From Alteromonas sp. LOR (lineage in GTDB: Bacteria > Pseudomonadota > Gammaproteobacteria > Enterobacterales > Alteromonadaceae): a stretch of 64,000 bases of DNA. Shown piece after piece: positions 55,574 to 64,000 of the stretch. Position numbers and translations under genes: made by a program. The stretch is taken from positions 124,001-188,000 of the forward strand of contig NZ_JQFW01000056.1 in the NCBI RefSeq assembly GCF_000753865.1. The letters are read 5' to 3'. Numbering within the stretch: the stretch's first letter is position 1; each line of letters starts with the position of its first letter. The notes beneath the pieces are model-generated. The model saw only the letters and a program-made list of their open reading frames with translations, was not told where the DNA came from and searched no databases.

Positions 55574-57304
55574 ATGCAAAATACCCTATCGCCCCAAGAA
55601 ACAAGCTTAGCCAAAAAGGCTGCCTATTTGGTGTTATCTCATTTCGACAAAAGCTACCGGTGGTTCACTCGAATTACTCGAGGTGCGCAACAGCGGTTTG
55701 AAAAAGGCAACTGGAAAGAAACCCAATTAGCATCGAGAGAGCGCATCAATATATATGAACAAAGTTTATCCGATGCCGTTGCTGAGATTTATCACTTAAC
55801 GTCGGTGCACAAAAAAGATGATGCGTTTTGGCAAGAGTTAAAGAAAATCTTTGCCCTTCAATTAGAAGGTCACCCTCAGTTTGAACTTGCCGAGACCTTC
55901 TTCAACTCGGTCATTGGCCGTATATTTAAACATCGTAAAATAGATGATGACATGATGTTTGTGCATCCTAGCCGCTGTTTTTTACCCGGTCAGGATAGAG
56001 ACAAAGTGATTAATAGTTTCGATACCACCACCACGGTGAGAGAGATGTACGAAGCTATTTTTAAAACCTACCGATACAACATCCCCTTTGAAGATTACGA
56101 ACGGGATTTGCAACATTTGGAAGACGCACTTCGCGCTCGACTCACCACATCGCAACTTGCCAGTGTGCAGGCCGTAGAAATACTCAAACCTACCTTCTTT
56201 AGAGGAAAAGCAGCCTACTTAATTGGCAGAATCTGTATGCCGGACGAGACGCTGCCCTTTGTCATTGCTATGCGCCGTTACAATGCGCCAAATATGTTTG
56301 TCGATGCTCTGCTTACAGATAGGAAAGATTTGAGCGTTATCTTCGGCTTTGCCCGCAGTTATTTTATGGCCGACACACAAAACCCAGCAGAAGTTGCCGC
56401 TTTTCTACAAGAACTGCTGCCGAATAAAAAGAACTTTGAATTGTATATGGCGCTAGGCCATTACAAACACGGTAAAACGGTATTTTATCGCAATTTCCTT
56501 TCTCATTTAGAAACCTCAGAAGACCACTTTGAAGCGGCGCCTGGAATACGCGGTTTAGTGATGATGGTATTTCACCTTCCCTCCTATGGTGTTGTGTTCA
56601 AAATTATAAAAGATGAATTTGCAGAGAGTAAAAAAATCACTCGCCAGCACGTGAAAGACTGTTACAAACTCGTGAAGATGTCTGATCGTATCGGCAGAAT
56701 GGCCGATACCCATGAATACGTGAACTTTCGATTTCCACTTGACCGAATAGCGCCAGAATTAATTGAAGAGCTTAAAGAGACGTGTGCTTCCAGTTTGGAA
56801 TTCACTGAGAACGAGCTTGTGATAAAGCATATGTACATTGAACGCAAAATGACGCCACTCAATCTTTATCTTCAACAAGAAACCGATGAAGACAAAATAA
56901 CAAACGCACTAGATGAACTAGGTATGTGCATAAAACAGATTGCGATGGCCAATATATTTCCAGGCGACATGCTGCATAAAAACTTTGGTATTACCCGCCA
57001 TGGTCGCGTCATATTTTATGACTACGACGAAATTTGCCTGATGAATGAACGAAACTTCCGCGCGCTGCCTAAATCTGATGATCCCTATGCTATTGATACC
57101 CTTTCAGTGGGGCCAAGCGACGTATTTCCAGAGCAGTTTGAACACTTCATTGTGGGTAAACGCAAGTTTAAGGATATCTTAAAAAACCTTCATGGCGACC
57201 TAATGACCCAAGAATATTGGCGCAATGTGCAGATAAAATGCGAGCGAGGCGATGTACAACACTTCACCCCCTATGCCGCGAGTAAGCGTTTCAAACGCGA
57301 CTAG
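55574..57304 (+). CDS. aceK: Isocitrate dehydrogenase kinase/phosphatase
   Basis: Switches isocitrate dehydrogenase off and on by reversible phosphorylation, steering carbon into the glyoxylate shunt. The ATG at 55574 with AAGGA 8 nt upstream gives 576 residues, close to E. coli AceK. Blocks include FFRGKAAYLIGRI (about 215-227), GLVMMVFHLPSYGVVFKIIK (about 324-343) and RHGRVIFYDYDEICLM (about 474-489). The aceBA genes are not adjacent. Confidence 0.97.
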   Translation: MQNTLSPQETSLAKKAAYLVLSHFDKSYRWFTRITRGAQQRFEKGNWKETQLASRERINIYEQSLSDAVAEIYHLTSVHKKDDAFWQELKKIFALQLEGHPQFELAETFFNSVIGRIFKHRKIDDDMMFVHPSRCFLPGQDRDKVINSFDTTTTVREMYEAIFKTYRYNIPFEDYERDLQHLEDALRARLTTSQLASVQAVEILKPTFFRGKAAYLIGRICMPDETLPFVIAMRRYNAPNMFVDALLTDRKDLSVIFGFARSYFMADTQNPAEVAAFLQELLPNKKNFELYMALGHYKHGKTVFYRNFLSHLETSEDHFEAAPGIRGLVMMVFHLPSYGVVFKIIKDEFAESKKITRQHVKDCYKLVKMSDRIGRMADTHEYVNFRFPLDRIAPELIEELKETCASSLEFTENELVIKHMYIERKMTPLNLYLQQETDEDKITNALDELGMCIKQIAMANIFPGDMLHKNFGITRHGRVIFYDYDEICLMNERNFRALPKSDDPYAIDTLSVGPSDVFPEQFEHFIVGKRKFKDILKNLHGDLMTQEYWRNVQIKCERGDVQHFTPYAASKRFKRD

Positions 57305-57448
57305 CGCACACTGCCATGCACAATTGTGCAGTAAAACTGGGGAAGAAACCGTTAACATACCGCCTTTACAAAAAGGGCTGTATTTCGCGGGTTATTTATC
57401 ACGAACGTGGTGTAAAAGTGATCGCTTTTTGTCTACTGACACGTAAAA

Positions 57449-57485
57449 GAAACCGTAAGCCAATAGCGGCCTTACGTTTCGTTTT
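57449..57485 (+). terminator. Terminator after aceK
   Basis: GAAACCGTAAG pairs with CTTACGTTTC (one bulge) around an 11-nt loop, followed by GTTTT. It is the only termination signal before the next operon. Confidence 0.65.
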
Positions 57486-57508
57486 AACCTAAAAGTAGAA
57501 GTGTAATC

Positions 57509-58189
57509 ATGAGAGTGTTACTTGTAGAAGATGATCCAAAGGTTGCCTCGCACATCGCAAACGGACTGTTGGGCGAAGGTCATGAATGTATTACTGCGGG
57601 TGACGGAGCATCTGGCTATAGGGAAGCAACATCAAATGAACTCGATGTTGTGATACTCGACGTAATGCTTCCAGAATACGACGGCTTCACTGTTTTAGAA
57701 AAACTGAGAGAAGCTGACAACAACACCCCAGTTTTATTACTTAGCGCCAAAAGCCAAGTAGAAGATAAGGTGCGCGGCCTGCGCACGGGTGCAAACGACT
57801 ATTTAACCAAGCCGTTTGCATTTGAGGAGCTGCTTGCTCGCATTGAGGGTCTAGCCGGGCGCGGCAAAGAAGGTGATGACAAAACGCTCATTAAAGTTGG
57901 CGATTTAACCCTCGACCTCGTTAATCGCAAAGTACTGTGCGGCGAGCAAGAAATTGATTTGCAGTCGAAAGAGTTTCAATTACTCGAGTGCCTACTTCGC
58001 CATAAGGGTAAAGTCGTCACCCGCAGTATGCTGCTGGAGCAAGTGTGGAACTACCACTTTGATCCTCAGACCAACGTGATTGATGTGCATATTAGCCGAC
58101 TGCGCCAAAAAGTGGACAAAGCATTTAATGTTCCACTGATTGAAACGGTAAGAGGTACGGGCTACCGCATCGCCGATAGCGCTACATGA
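57509..58189 (+). CDS. OmpR-family response regulator
   Basis: 226 residues. The receiver domain has DD at 8-9, phospho-acceptor Asp in VVILDVMLPEYDG (about 51) and Lys in LTKPF. The C-terminal winged helix has RHKGKVVTRSMLLEQVW and ETVRGTGYRI. It is of the CopR/QseB/PhoP style. It overlaps the kinase gene by 4 bp (ATGA), so they are one operon. Target genes are not evident. Confidence 0.95.
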   Translation: MRVLLVEDDPKVASHIANGLLGEGHECITAGDGASGYREATSNELDVVILDVMLPEYDGFTVLEKLREADNNTPVLLLSAKSQVEDKVRGLRTGANDYLTKPFAFEELLARIEGLAGRGKEGDDKTLIKVGDLTLDLVNRKVLCGEQEIDLQSKEFQLLECLLRHKGKVVTRSMLLEQVWNYHFDPQTNVIDVHISRLRQKVDKAFNVPLIETVRGTGYRIADSAT

Positions 58190-59610
58190 TAGCAATTCGC
58201 GACTTCACGAGAAGTTCTAGTTTTCGTGTTGGCGCGCTGCTTACCACACTGGCCAGCGTAGCAATTATTCTCATTGTTTACTTTTGGCGATTAACAAGCA
58301 GTGACCTTTTTATAACAGAATCTACGGCGGCAATTAATGCAAAAATTGCCGCTCTTTCCCAGATACATAATTCATTAGGCATTGATGCAGTTAAAGAGGC
58401 TATCGACAGTGGAGAGTTTTCACGTTCCACAATGGCCAATAATTCTGTATCGACGACCAACGCATCATCCGGCGAGCTACCCAAGTCCGTTCGCTCTTTC
58501 GTAGTATTAAGTCAAAACGAACAGTTTGTTACTGGAAATCTTGCCAGTATTCCACTTATTTTGGAGCGTCATGAGCACGCAAACTTTAACACGGCTGAAA
58601 TTGTTATCTCATTGCCTGATAGCGGCGAACGCAAAACCCTTCGACAGGCGTTAGTTAGAGAAGTCTCCTTAGGCAACTATACGTTAATTGTAGGTCGTGG
58701 AATTGACGACTTATACAGTGCCCAATGGTTTGGCAGAGCGTTTAGTTGGATTATAGTGGTGCTGCTTTCGATGTTGAGCGTACTCAGTTTTGCCATTGCT
58801 GTTTATGTGGTTAATCGTATTAATCGAATGTCCCAAACCGCAGACAAAATAATAAAAACGGGGAATTTAGAAGAACGTCTAGAAATTGATAGTAACTGGG
58901 ATGATTTAAGCAGCTTGTCAGCAGTATTCAACCAAATGTTAGATACCATAGAAAGCTCAGTGAACAATATCAAAACCGTAACTGACAGTATTGCACACGA
59001 TCTTCGTACCCCCTTAGCACGATTACGCAACACATTAGAGCAAATAGACGACGAAAAGCTGCGTGACGAAACAACCCACGAAGCAGATAATCTGCTCAAT
59101 ATGTTCAATAGTTTGCTTAGAATAAGCGGGCTAGAAACTACCAACAAAAAAGAAGGGTTTTGCGAAACCGATGTTCTTGCAATTGTTGAAGATGTTGTAG
59201 ACCTTTACCACCCGCTAGCTGAAGACAGGAATATAACCCTGACTAGCTCCTTGCAGCCAATCACCATGATTGCAGACCCCAACCTGCTATTTCAAGCTGT
59301 AGCGAACGTACTTGATAATGCCTTAAAGTACTCTCCCGATGGAAGCCGTGTAGTAGTGCAATTAACGTCGACGAAAACACACCACGTCATATCCATCAAC
59401 GACGCAGGGATGGGCGTAGGAGAGCATGAACTTGAAAGTTTAGAACGTCGTTTTTATCGCGCAGATGGCAGCAGAACAAGTAAAGGCAACGGCTTGGGGC
59501 TGTCTCTTGTCTCTGCCATTGTTAAGCTACACGAAGGCCGTGTGTGGTTTGTACACGACCCACTCATGAATGGAACGGGCTTGGGCGTGGTGCTTAGTTT
59601 CAAGCGCTAG
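58186..59610 (+). CDS. Sensor histidine kinase
   Basis: 474 residues: TM1 (about 16-36), a periplasmic domain of about 150 residues, TM2 (about 187-209), HAMP (about 210-262), HisKA with phospho-acceptor His about 270 in DSIAHDLRTPLARLR, and an ATPase domain with N box (ANVLDNALKYSPDG) and GNGLGLSLVSAIVKLH. Partner of the upstream OmpR-type regulator. The periplasmic signal is unknown. Confidence 0.95.
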   Translation: MIAIRDFTRSSSFRVGALLTTLASVAIILIVYFWRLTSSDLFITESTAAINAKIAALSQIHNSLGIDAVKEAIDSGEFSRSTMANNSVSTTNASSGELPKSVRSFVVLSQNEQFVTGNLASIPLILERHEHANFNTAEIVISLPDSGERKTLRQALVREVSLGNYTLIVGRGIDDLYSAQWFGRAFSWIIVVLLSMLSVLSFAIAVYVVNRINRMSQTADKIIKTGNLEERLEIDSNWDDLSSLSAVFNQMLDTIESSVNNIKTVTDSIAHDLRTPLARLRNTLEQIDDEKLRDETTHEADNLLNMFNSLLRISGLETTNKKEGFCETDVLAIVEDVVDLYHPLAEDRNITLTSSLQPITMIADPNLLFQAVANVLDNALKYSPDGSRVVVQLTSTKTHHVISINDAGMGVGEHELESLERRFYRADGSRTSKGNGLGLSLVSAIVKLHEGRVWFVHDPLMNGTGLGVVLSFKR

Positions 59611-59738
59611 GCGATTAGACTATTCATATACAACTCCTCGCCCTTCAATAAACCGTGACTGGCCACATGCGTCTGGCACGAGTGCTTATTAACACGATAT
59701 AATGCGCAAATTCAGTTGTCCATTTGAGGGAATTGGTT

Positions 59739-59999
59739 TTGAACCGTCGTAAAAAAATCATCAAAAAACTCCAGAAAAAAGACAAAAAGGCGAACGCTAA
59801 ACTTCATAAAAGTAGTAAGCCAGTTTATGTTTCTAAAGCTGAGAGGGAAAAATTAGCTGAGCGGGCCGATAGCGATCGTTCCAGTAATGAGCAGTCAAAT
59901 ACCGAGCCATCAATTGCCGGGCAATCTATTACCGAGCCATCAATTACCGAGCAGGCAGATTGCGGTCAAAGGGATAAAGAACAGCTAGATAACGAGTAA
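59739..59999 (+). CDS. DUF2986 family protein with repeat-built C-terminus
   Basis: An 86-residue protein. The start TTG at 59739 gives MNRRKKIIKKLQKKDKKANA, the expected DUF2986 N-terminus, and GAGGG lies 8 nt upstream. The family part covers about residues 1-45 and ends in SKAEREKLAERAD. After that the protein consists of five-residue units of the type TEPSI, encoded by a 15-bp DNA array. The tail therefore seems to have been added by repeat growth. Function unknown. Confidence 0.8.
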   Translation: MNRRKKIIKKLQKKDKKANAKLHKSSKPVYVSKAEREKLAERADSDRSSNEQSNTEPSIAGQSITEPSITEQADCGQRDKEQLDNE

Positions 60000-60005
60000 A
60001 TAACC
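59886..60005 (+). repeat. In-frame 15-bp array forming a protein C-terminus, 8 units
   Basis: Eight 15-bp units, consensus ACCGAGCAATCAATT, run in frame through the DUF2986 gene and across its stop codon in the eighth unit (TAA at 59997-59999). Units 2 and 4 are identical. It is the clearest case where the array changes a protein. Confidence 0.9.
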
Positions 60006-60093
60006 GTGACTAAAAGTGGGTTAAAAAAAACATTCACGAAGAACAAACCACGACGTTAAAAGCCGTAGACAGTATTTACCTCAATCCTGAATT

Positions 60094-60140
60094 AAAAAAA
60101 ATGCCAGTCACACGATAAATCTAGCGAATGACTGGCGTTT
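60094..60140 (-). terminator. Terminator of the catalase gene
   Basis: On the minus strand GCCAGTCA and TGACTGGC (60129-60136 and 60103-60110) pair perfectly around an 18-nt loop, followed by seven or more Ts. It lies 35 nt after the catalase stop. Confidence 0.85.
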
Positions 60141-60170
60141 ACTTAGTGTCTGTTAAAAGCTACTTTTGCT

Positions 60171-61673
60171 CTAGTTGTCTTCAAGCGGTGTGTTCTCAGT
60201 AATCGGTACTGTATTCACATCAGTATCAAGGCTTTCTACCGCATTTTTCACGCCAGCAGCGTAGTCAGGGTGCACCCTTTCAAGAACGGCATACCATCTC
60301 GATTTCACCTCATCTGAACATGGCCCCATAGCAGCGGCATAGTTCTTATACATCCGCTCTTTTTGCTCATCCGAAAACATTTCATAAAGCTTCCGGGGCT
60401 GAACATAATCAACGTCTGCATCATCTTGATGATACCTATCTGCATCGCCATCGATTCGTAGAGGCGGCTCTTTTACTGAAAAGTCCGCAACCGGCCCATC
60501 ATGTTGATTTGGTTCATAATAAGCATCTGGATTCCCGAAATCATTAGTAAAGAATCGCATTGCTCCATCTTTATGGTAATGATTTACATCGCTGTTTTTT
60601 GGCGCGTTGGCAGGAAGCGCTTCGTAGTGCGTGCCTAATCTATACCTGTGAGCGTCGGCGTAAGAAAAAATCCTCGCTTGCAGCATTTTATCTGGGCTAA
60701 ACCCGATCCCCGGAACAACATTTGATGGACTAAATGCGGCATTTTCAACCATTTGAAAATAGTTATCTGGGTTGCGGTTCATTTCTAATTCACCCACCTC
60801 GATAAGTGGGTAATCATCATGTGGCCACACCTTGGTGAGATCAAACGGGTTAAAGGTCTGCTCACCCGCCTCCTCTTCTGGCATCGCTTGTATGTACATT
60901 GTCCACTTAGGGAAATTGCCCTCATCTATCGCGCTGTAAAGCTCCTCTTGATACTTTTCCCGCGTGCTACCGATGATTTTTTCCGATGTTTCATTGGTGT
61001 AATTCTTAATACCCTGTTGGGTTTTAAAGTGAAATTTCACCCAGTGACGCTTGCCCTCTTTATTCCACATGCTGAAAGTATGGCTTCCATATCCATTCAT
61101 ATGCATAGGCGAAACAGGAATACCTCTATCTGACATTAAGATAGTAACTTGGTGTACGCTTTCTGGCTGAGCTGCCCAAAAGTCAAACATTGCCTCTGGC
61201 GAGCGCAGATTAGTTTTCGGATGGCGCTTTTGAGTACGAATGAAGTCGGGAAACTTATAACCGTCGCGAACGAAAAATACGGGAGTATTATTTCCTACCA
61301 TGTCCCAGTTACCTTGCTCGGTATAAAACTTCAAGCTAAAGCCGCGAACATCACGTTCGGTGTCGGCTGCGCCTGACTCTCCAGCTACAGTGGACCATCG
61401 GCTCAATACCTCTGTTTGCTTACCTACCTGAGAGAAGATATCAGCACACGAATAGTCAGTAATATCATGAGTTACGGTGAATGTACCCTGTGCTCCCCAC
61501 CCTTTTGCATGAACAACACGTTCGGGAATACGCTCACGATTTTGATGAGCTAGCTTTTCGAGAAGCTGGTAATCTTGAAGTAATGCTGGACCGCGTTCTC
61601 CCGCTGTTTTAGTCGTTTCATTACTGACTACTGGGGCGCCCGCTGATGTGGTTAACTGTGGCTTCTTTGACAT
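60171..61673 (-). CDS. Monofunctional heme catalase (small-subunit type)
   Basis: Breaks down hydrogen peroxide. The start at 61673 ([12 protein letters not shown]) has AAAGGAG 6 nt upstream and gives 500 residues; the reading frame extends 20 codons further without a ribosome site. The distal His lies in [14 protein letters not shown] (about 53-66), [13 protein letters not shown] follows (about 131-143), and the proximal heme Tyr is in [14 protein letters not shown] (about 333-346). A short hairpin (GAGCCT/AGGCTC, 61690-61706) lies just before the ribosome site. Likely cytoplasmic. Confidence 0.97.
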   Translation of the reverse strand: MSKKPQLTTSAGAPVVSNETTKTAGERGPALLQDYQLLEKLAHQNRERIPERVVHAKGWGAQGTFTVTHDITDYSCADIFSQVGKQTEVLSRWSTVAGESGAADTERDVRGFSLKFYTEQGNWDMVGNNTPVFFVRDGYKFPDFIRTQKRHPKTNLRSPEAMFDFWAAQPESVHQVTILMSDRGIPVSPMHMNGYGSHTFSMWNKEGKRHWVKFHFKTQQGIKNYTNETSEKIIGSTREKYQEELYSAIDEGNFPKWTMYIQAMPEEEAGEQTFNPFDLTKVWPHDDYPLIEVGELEMNRNPDNYFQMVENAAFSPSNVVPGIGFSPDKMLQARIFSYADAHRYRLGTHYEALPANAPKNSDVNHYHKDGAMRFFTNDFGNPDAYYEPNQHDGPVADFSVKEPPLRIDGDADRYHQDDADVDYVQPRKLYEMFSDEQKERMYKNYAAAMGPCSDEVKSRWYAVLERVHPDYAAGVKNAVESLDTDVNTVPITENTPLEDN

Positions 61674-62025
61674 AAAAATCTCCTTTAATGAGCCTTTAAT
61701 AGGCTCAATTCCATTGCATGTAGGGCACAACACCTACGACATACAATTCCTACGATAGCGAAATCAAAAGGTTTAAATTTTTTTAATCTTTACATTGTGC
61801 ACTGACGAGGAATTAAGAAGAAATAGAGCAAGAAGCCGTTGTTTTTCCACAACTGACTGTTTGAACAAGGGCGTGTAACAAAAAGAGCAAATGAATTGTG
61901 CTACTGCAACAAAAAGCAACTTGTTAGCGAAGAAGGCGGTATGGTATTTGTGAAGTATTCAGAAACGAAAGTCAGAAAGGCAATGTTAGATGGCGCTACC
62001 CTTAAATAAGGATAGCGCAACCAAA
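61674..62025. other. Spacer upstream of catalase; downstream hairpin of esterase gene
   Basis: Contains the catalase promoter region and no ORF. A near-perfect 12-bp hairpin (GCGCTACCCTTA with TAAGGATAGCGC, 61993-62018) is close to the end of the pectinacetylesterase-like gene and may end its transcript, though it lacks a T-run. Confidence 0.5.
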
Positions 62026-63309
62026 TTAACGATAATACGCTACGCTGTTTTCTCTGAAACGACGGGCTGTAGCAAAGTGGTGGAGCCAATCTTTAAACTG
62101 TACACCTTGAGCACTTGCTTCATTGTAAAACGGGCTAGGCGATGAGACAGGAAAAGCATTGTCTTCACAGAAGTCGTTCAACACCATATGGCAGGTGCCT
62201 TCGCCTAAGTAAAATTGATAGTTCCATGTAAATGCTGACAATGCATTAAGCGATGTGTAGCTTTGTATTTGCCACCCAAAAATATAAATAAAGTCGTCTT
62301 CTGTTACCCCCCAAGTGGTGGGATCTAAATTACCCTTTGCCACTTGGTCAGATATCTTCAAAAACTGAATTTGAACAATATCAGTGCCAGTAGAGTATTG
62401 AGCGAAACGATTCCATGGATACTGATAGGCCAAGCGCAACATTACCTGTTTGTTCAGCGCAAGATGGTTGAAGTTTCCAATTAGCGACTGAAAGTTGCGC
62501 GGTAATGTATCTTCTATCCCCCAAGGCCCAGCGTAATTAAGTACTGACTGGGTAAAACCTTTCGAAATAACGCCCATAGACGCGTCTGCAAAAAGAGCTA
62601 CCTTCGTTCTTCCAAAGAGCTGTTGAATAATGGGGAAATTAAACGTAGCACCATAACCGCCGGCACTACTTCCACTTAACAGAACCTTATTTGGCGACAA
62701 CGCCTGTGAATCAAGTTTTTGCTTAATCCAATCCATTACTGCTAAAGCGTTATCGTGACCTCTATGCTTAATAACGACTTCAGCACCTGGCTGGCCTGAA
62801 ACCAAGCCTAGGGTGTCAGTATAAGGCGTATCTTGAGACCCTATATGTAAGTCACCAGTACAATAAGGGATAAACACCTTCGACCACGATTGAAACGGGT
62901 TCTCCTCGGTATCCTCAAAAATTCCGCCCGAAATAAAGGGTGTATTTTCAACAACTGCTGAAGGATTAAAAGCCGCTCGACTTAATGGGTCGGCATCGAA
63001 TTCAAGCTGAAGAGAGGCTAAACACGTAGCTCCATCCCAACAGGCGCCGCCACCGTTAAAGTAGATTAGAAGATTATCACTCTCGCCTTGCTCAAAATAA
63101 AACGAGAATGGGTTAGGCACTATTCCTTGTTCGGTAGCTAATGCAGGAAGCGCGCATGCGGGCGTAATCGTTTTTTGCTCTCCGCTAGGAAGCGAAACCT
63201 GCATTTCAGTAGGCGGAGTAATTTGTTCCCACTGTGCATAGGCAACAGTAGGTAGAATGAAACTAAATGACAGCGTGATAAGCAGAAGGCGTTTAATAGC
63301 AAGATGCAT
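62026..63309 (-). CDS. Secreted pectinacetylesterase-like hydrolase
   Basis: 427 residues with signal peptide (LLLITLSFSFILPTVAYA). It matches the pectinacetylesterase/NOTUM-type family: LLIYFNGGGACWDGATC (about 79-95), nucleophile LLSGSSAGGYGATFN (about 219-233), and a likely catalytic His in GEGTCHMVLNDF. The start at 63309 has AAGGA 7 nt upstream and the signal peptide directly after; the frame extends 42 codons further. True substrate unknown; an ester on polysaccharide is a fair guess for a marine bacterium. Confidence 0.85.
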   Translation of the reverse strand: MHLAIKRLLLITLSFSFILPTVAYAQWEQITPPTEMQVSLPSGEQKTITPACALPALATEQGIVPNPFSFYFEQGESDNLLIYFNGGGACWDGATCLASLQLEFDADPLSRAAFNPSAVVENTPFISGGIFEDTEENPFQSWSKVFIPYCTGDLHIGSQDTPYTDTLGLVSGQPGAEVVIKHRGHDNALAVMDWIKQKLDSQALSPNKVLLSGSSAGGYGATFNFPIIQQLFGRTKVALFADASMGVISKGFTQSVLNYAGPWGIEDTLPRNFQSLIGNFNHLALNKQVMLRLAYQYPWNRFAQYSTGTDIVQIQFLKISDQVAKGNLDPTTWGVTEDDFIYIFGWQIQSYTSLNALSAFTWNYQFYLGEGTCHMVLNDFCEDNAFPVSSPSPFYNEASAQGVQFKDWLHHFATARRFRENSVAYYR

Positions 63310-63498
63310 AAACAATTCCTTTTGTAGTTTAATAAAAAGATGGGTTGGGCGACGTAATGTGCAATGGCACGGTAAATCAGTACATCCGAGTCCGCTGATT
63401 TTGACTGCCTCACTGTAGGCGATACCAGTGGGCACATCGTTTCGTGCACAAATAGAGTAACGTAAAAACGAGCGCTGTCTACAAGTTAGTCATTATTA

Positions 63499-63531
63499 GT
63501 TGCGTTGATGCTTCTGTAGCATCAACGCAAC
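63499..63531. terminator. Perfect 14-bp hairpin after the DUF3833 gene
   Basis: GTTGCGTTGATGCT and AGCATCAACGCAAC are perfect inverted arms around a 5-nt loop, 46 nt downstream of the DUF3833 stop on the minus strand. There is no clear T-run, so it may act as an mRNA-end stabiliser or weak terminator. Confidence 0.6.
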
Positions 63532-63576
63532 ACAATCCCACCTTAAAATTTTCACAATATCCAATAACTTACAATG

Positions 63577-64000
63577 CTACTCCTGCTTTTGCATGAATAT
63601 GGTCACTTCGGCCATAACAATCCCGAATTTGCGGATATAAGAGCGATTCATCATGGTTGTTTCATCAAAAGCCCAAAACCAATCGTCAAACGTCACAGAG
63701 TAACTGGTGTCGTCTACGGGTAAATCCATTTGGTAATGGAAGTTGAAAGCATTACCGTAAGATGTACCTGCAGCAGGGCCGTCTATGTCGCCAGCGTTTC
63801 CAACGAATGTGCCGTCGCTTTGTTTAACAATTTTCCACGTGCGGGACATTGGACCTTCACCAACACCATAATCGAAGCTTTCATCGAGTGTTAACGTGTT
63901 ACCGTCAATAGAACCATCAATATCCACTTTAAAACGCTGCACAACTTCACCAGAGCGATTTTGAACGATGCCCCACGCTTTGACATCACCATCAAAAAAC
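63577..64000 (-). CDS. DUF3833 family protein, N-terminus cut off by window end
   Basis: The last 141 codons of a gene that continues past 64000. The frame reads FFDGDVKAWGIVQNRSGEVV at the visible start and contains RFKVDIDGSIDGNTLTLDE and WFWAFDETTMMNRSYIRKFG, all DUF3833 hallmarks (a lipocalin-like lipoprotein family). The lipoprotein signal expected in the family lies outside the window. Function unknown. Confidence 0.85.
   Translation of the reverse strand, partial: FFDGDVKAWGIVQNRSGEVVQRFKVDIDGSIDGNTLTLDESFDYGVGEGPMSRTWKIVKQSDGTFVGNAGDIDGPAAGTSYGNAFNFHYQMDLPVDDTSYSVTFDDWFWAFDETTMMNRSYIRKFGIVMAEVTIFMQKQE

Noticed and set aside
57252-57446. 64-residue ORF after aceK
   Set aside because: It begins inside aceK in another frame, shows no family features and runs into the terminator region.
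59676-59691. Sigma-54 promoter upstream of the DUF2986 gene
   Set aside because: TGGCAC is present but the GC element 10 nt later is missing.

Overview
The window reads as chromosomal DNA of a marine gammaproteobacterium of the Alteromonas type. This is judged from gene order and protein style: the dcw cluster mraZ-rsmH-ftsL-ftsI, the blocks rsmE-gshB-yqgE-ruvX-pilU-pilT-yggS-proC-yggT, tal-pgi and thrABC, PrsK/PrsR, and small Alteromonadales families DUF3545 and DUF2986. No database search was possible, so the genus is an inference. No rRNA, tRNA, CRISPR array, prophage or transposase gene was seen.

Layout. 1-2849: start of the division/cell-wall cluster on the minus strand, with a promoter and three 10-bp-spaced MraZ boxes upstream. 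3000-3200: a strong LexA-type box followed by a 22-codon basic ORF, divergent from the division cluster. 3240-8130: SapC-family protein, M19 dipeptidase, alpha/beta hydrolase, peroxiredoxin-glutaredoxin fusion. 8603-9626: a ParA-type ATPase with a ribbon-helix-helix partner. 10069-13193: TPR-diguanylate cyclase, small GFA-like protein, repeat lipoprotein. 13407-16915: PrsR and PrsK. 17158-22623: FabH-like synthase, choice-of-anchor I lipoprotein, M48 protease, MscS channel. 23575-32037: RsmE, glutathione synthase, YqgE, RuvX, twitching ATPases, PLP homeostasis, proline synthesis. 32112-32376: a MITE-like element. 32662-42659: dienoyl-CoA reductase, TPR lipoprotein, DUF885 peptidase, YaaA, Tal, Pgi, DUF3545. 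42721-48378: ung and the thr operon with leader peptide and attenuator. 48505-50924: LysR regulator and class III alcohol dehydrogenase. 51183-54726: atypical tyrosine-phosphatase-like protein, then arsR-arsC-arsH-acr3. 54882-64000: receiver protein, AceK, a two-component pair, DUF2986, catalase, pectinacetylesterase-like protein, and a DUF3833 gene cut by the window end.

How genes work together. The thr genes form an attenuated operon from aspartate to threonine. The ars genes form a sense-reduce-export cassette behind palindromic operators. Tal and Pgi link the pentose phosphate pathway and glycolysis. PilT and PilU power pilus retraction. PrsK/PrsR is a sigma-54 two-component system whose usual exopolysaccharide/exosortase targets are not in the window.

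The most unusual feature is a recurrent class of short, degenerate tandem-repeat arrays (unit 11-27 bp, constant within an array, different between arrays). At least fourteen are visible. At many genes the first unit contains the stop codon and the array runs downstream, and in one gene (59739-59999) it runs in frame through the C-terminus. Unit sequences differ from locus to locus, so each array seems to have grown from its own local DNA. The clearest is a 12-unit, 14-bp array at 16993-17160. Second in interest is the LexA box plus micro-ORF beside the division cluster.
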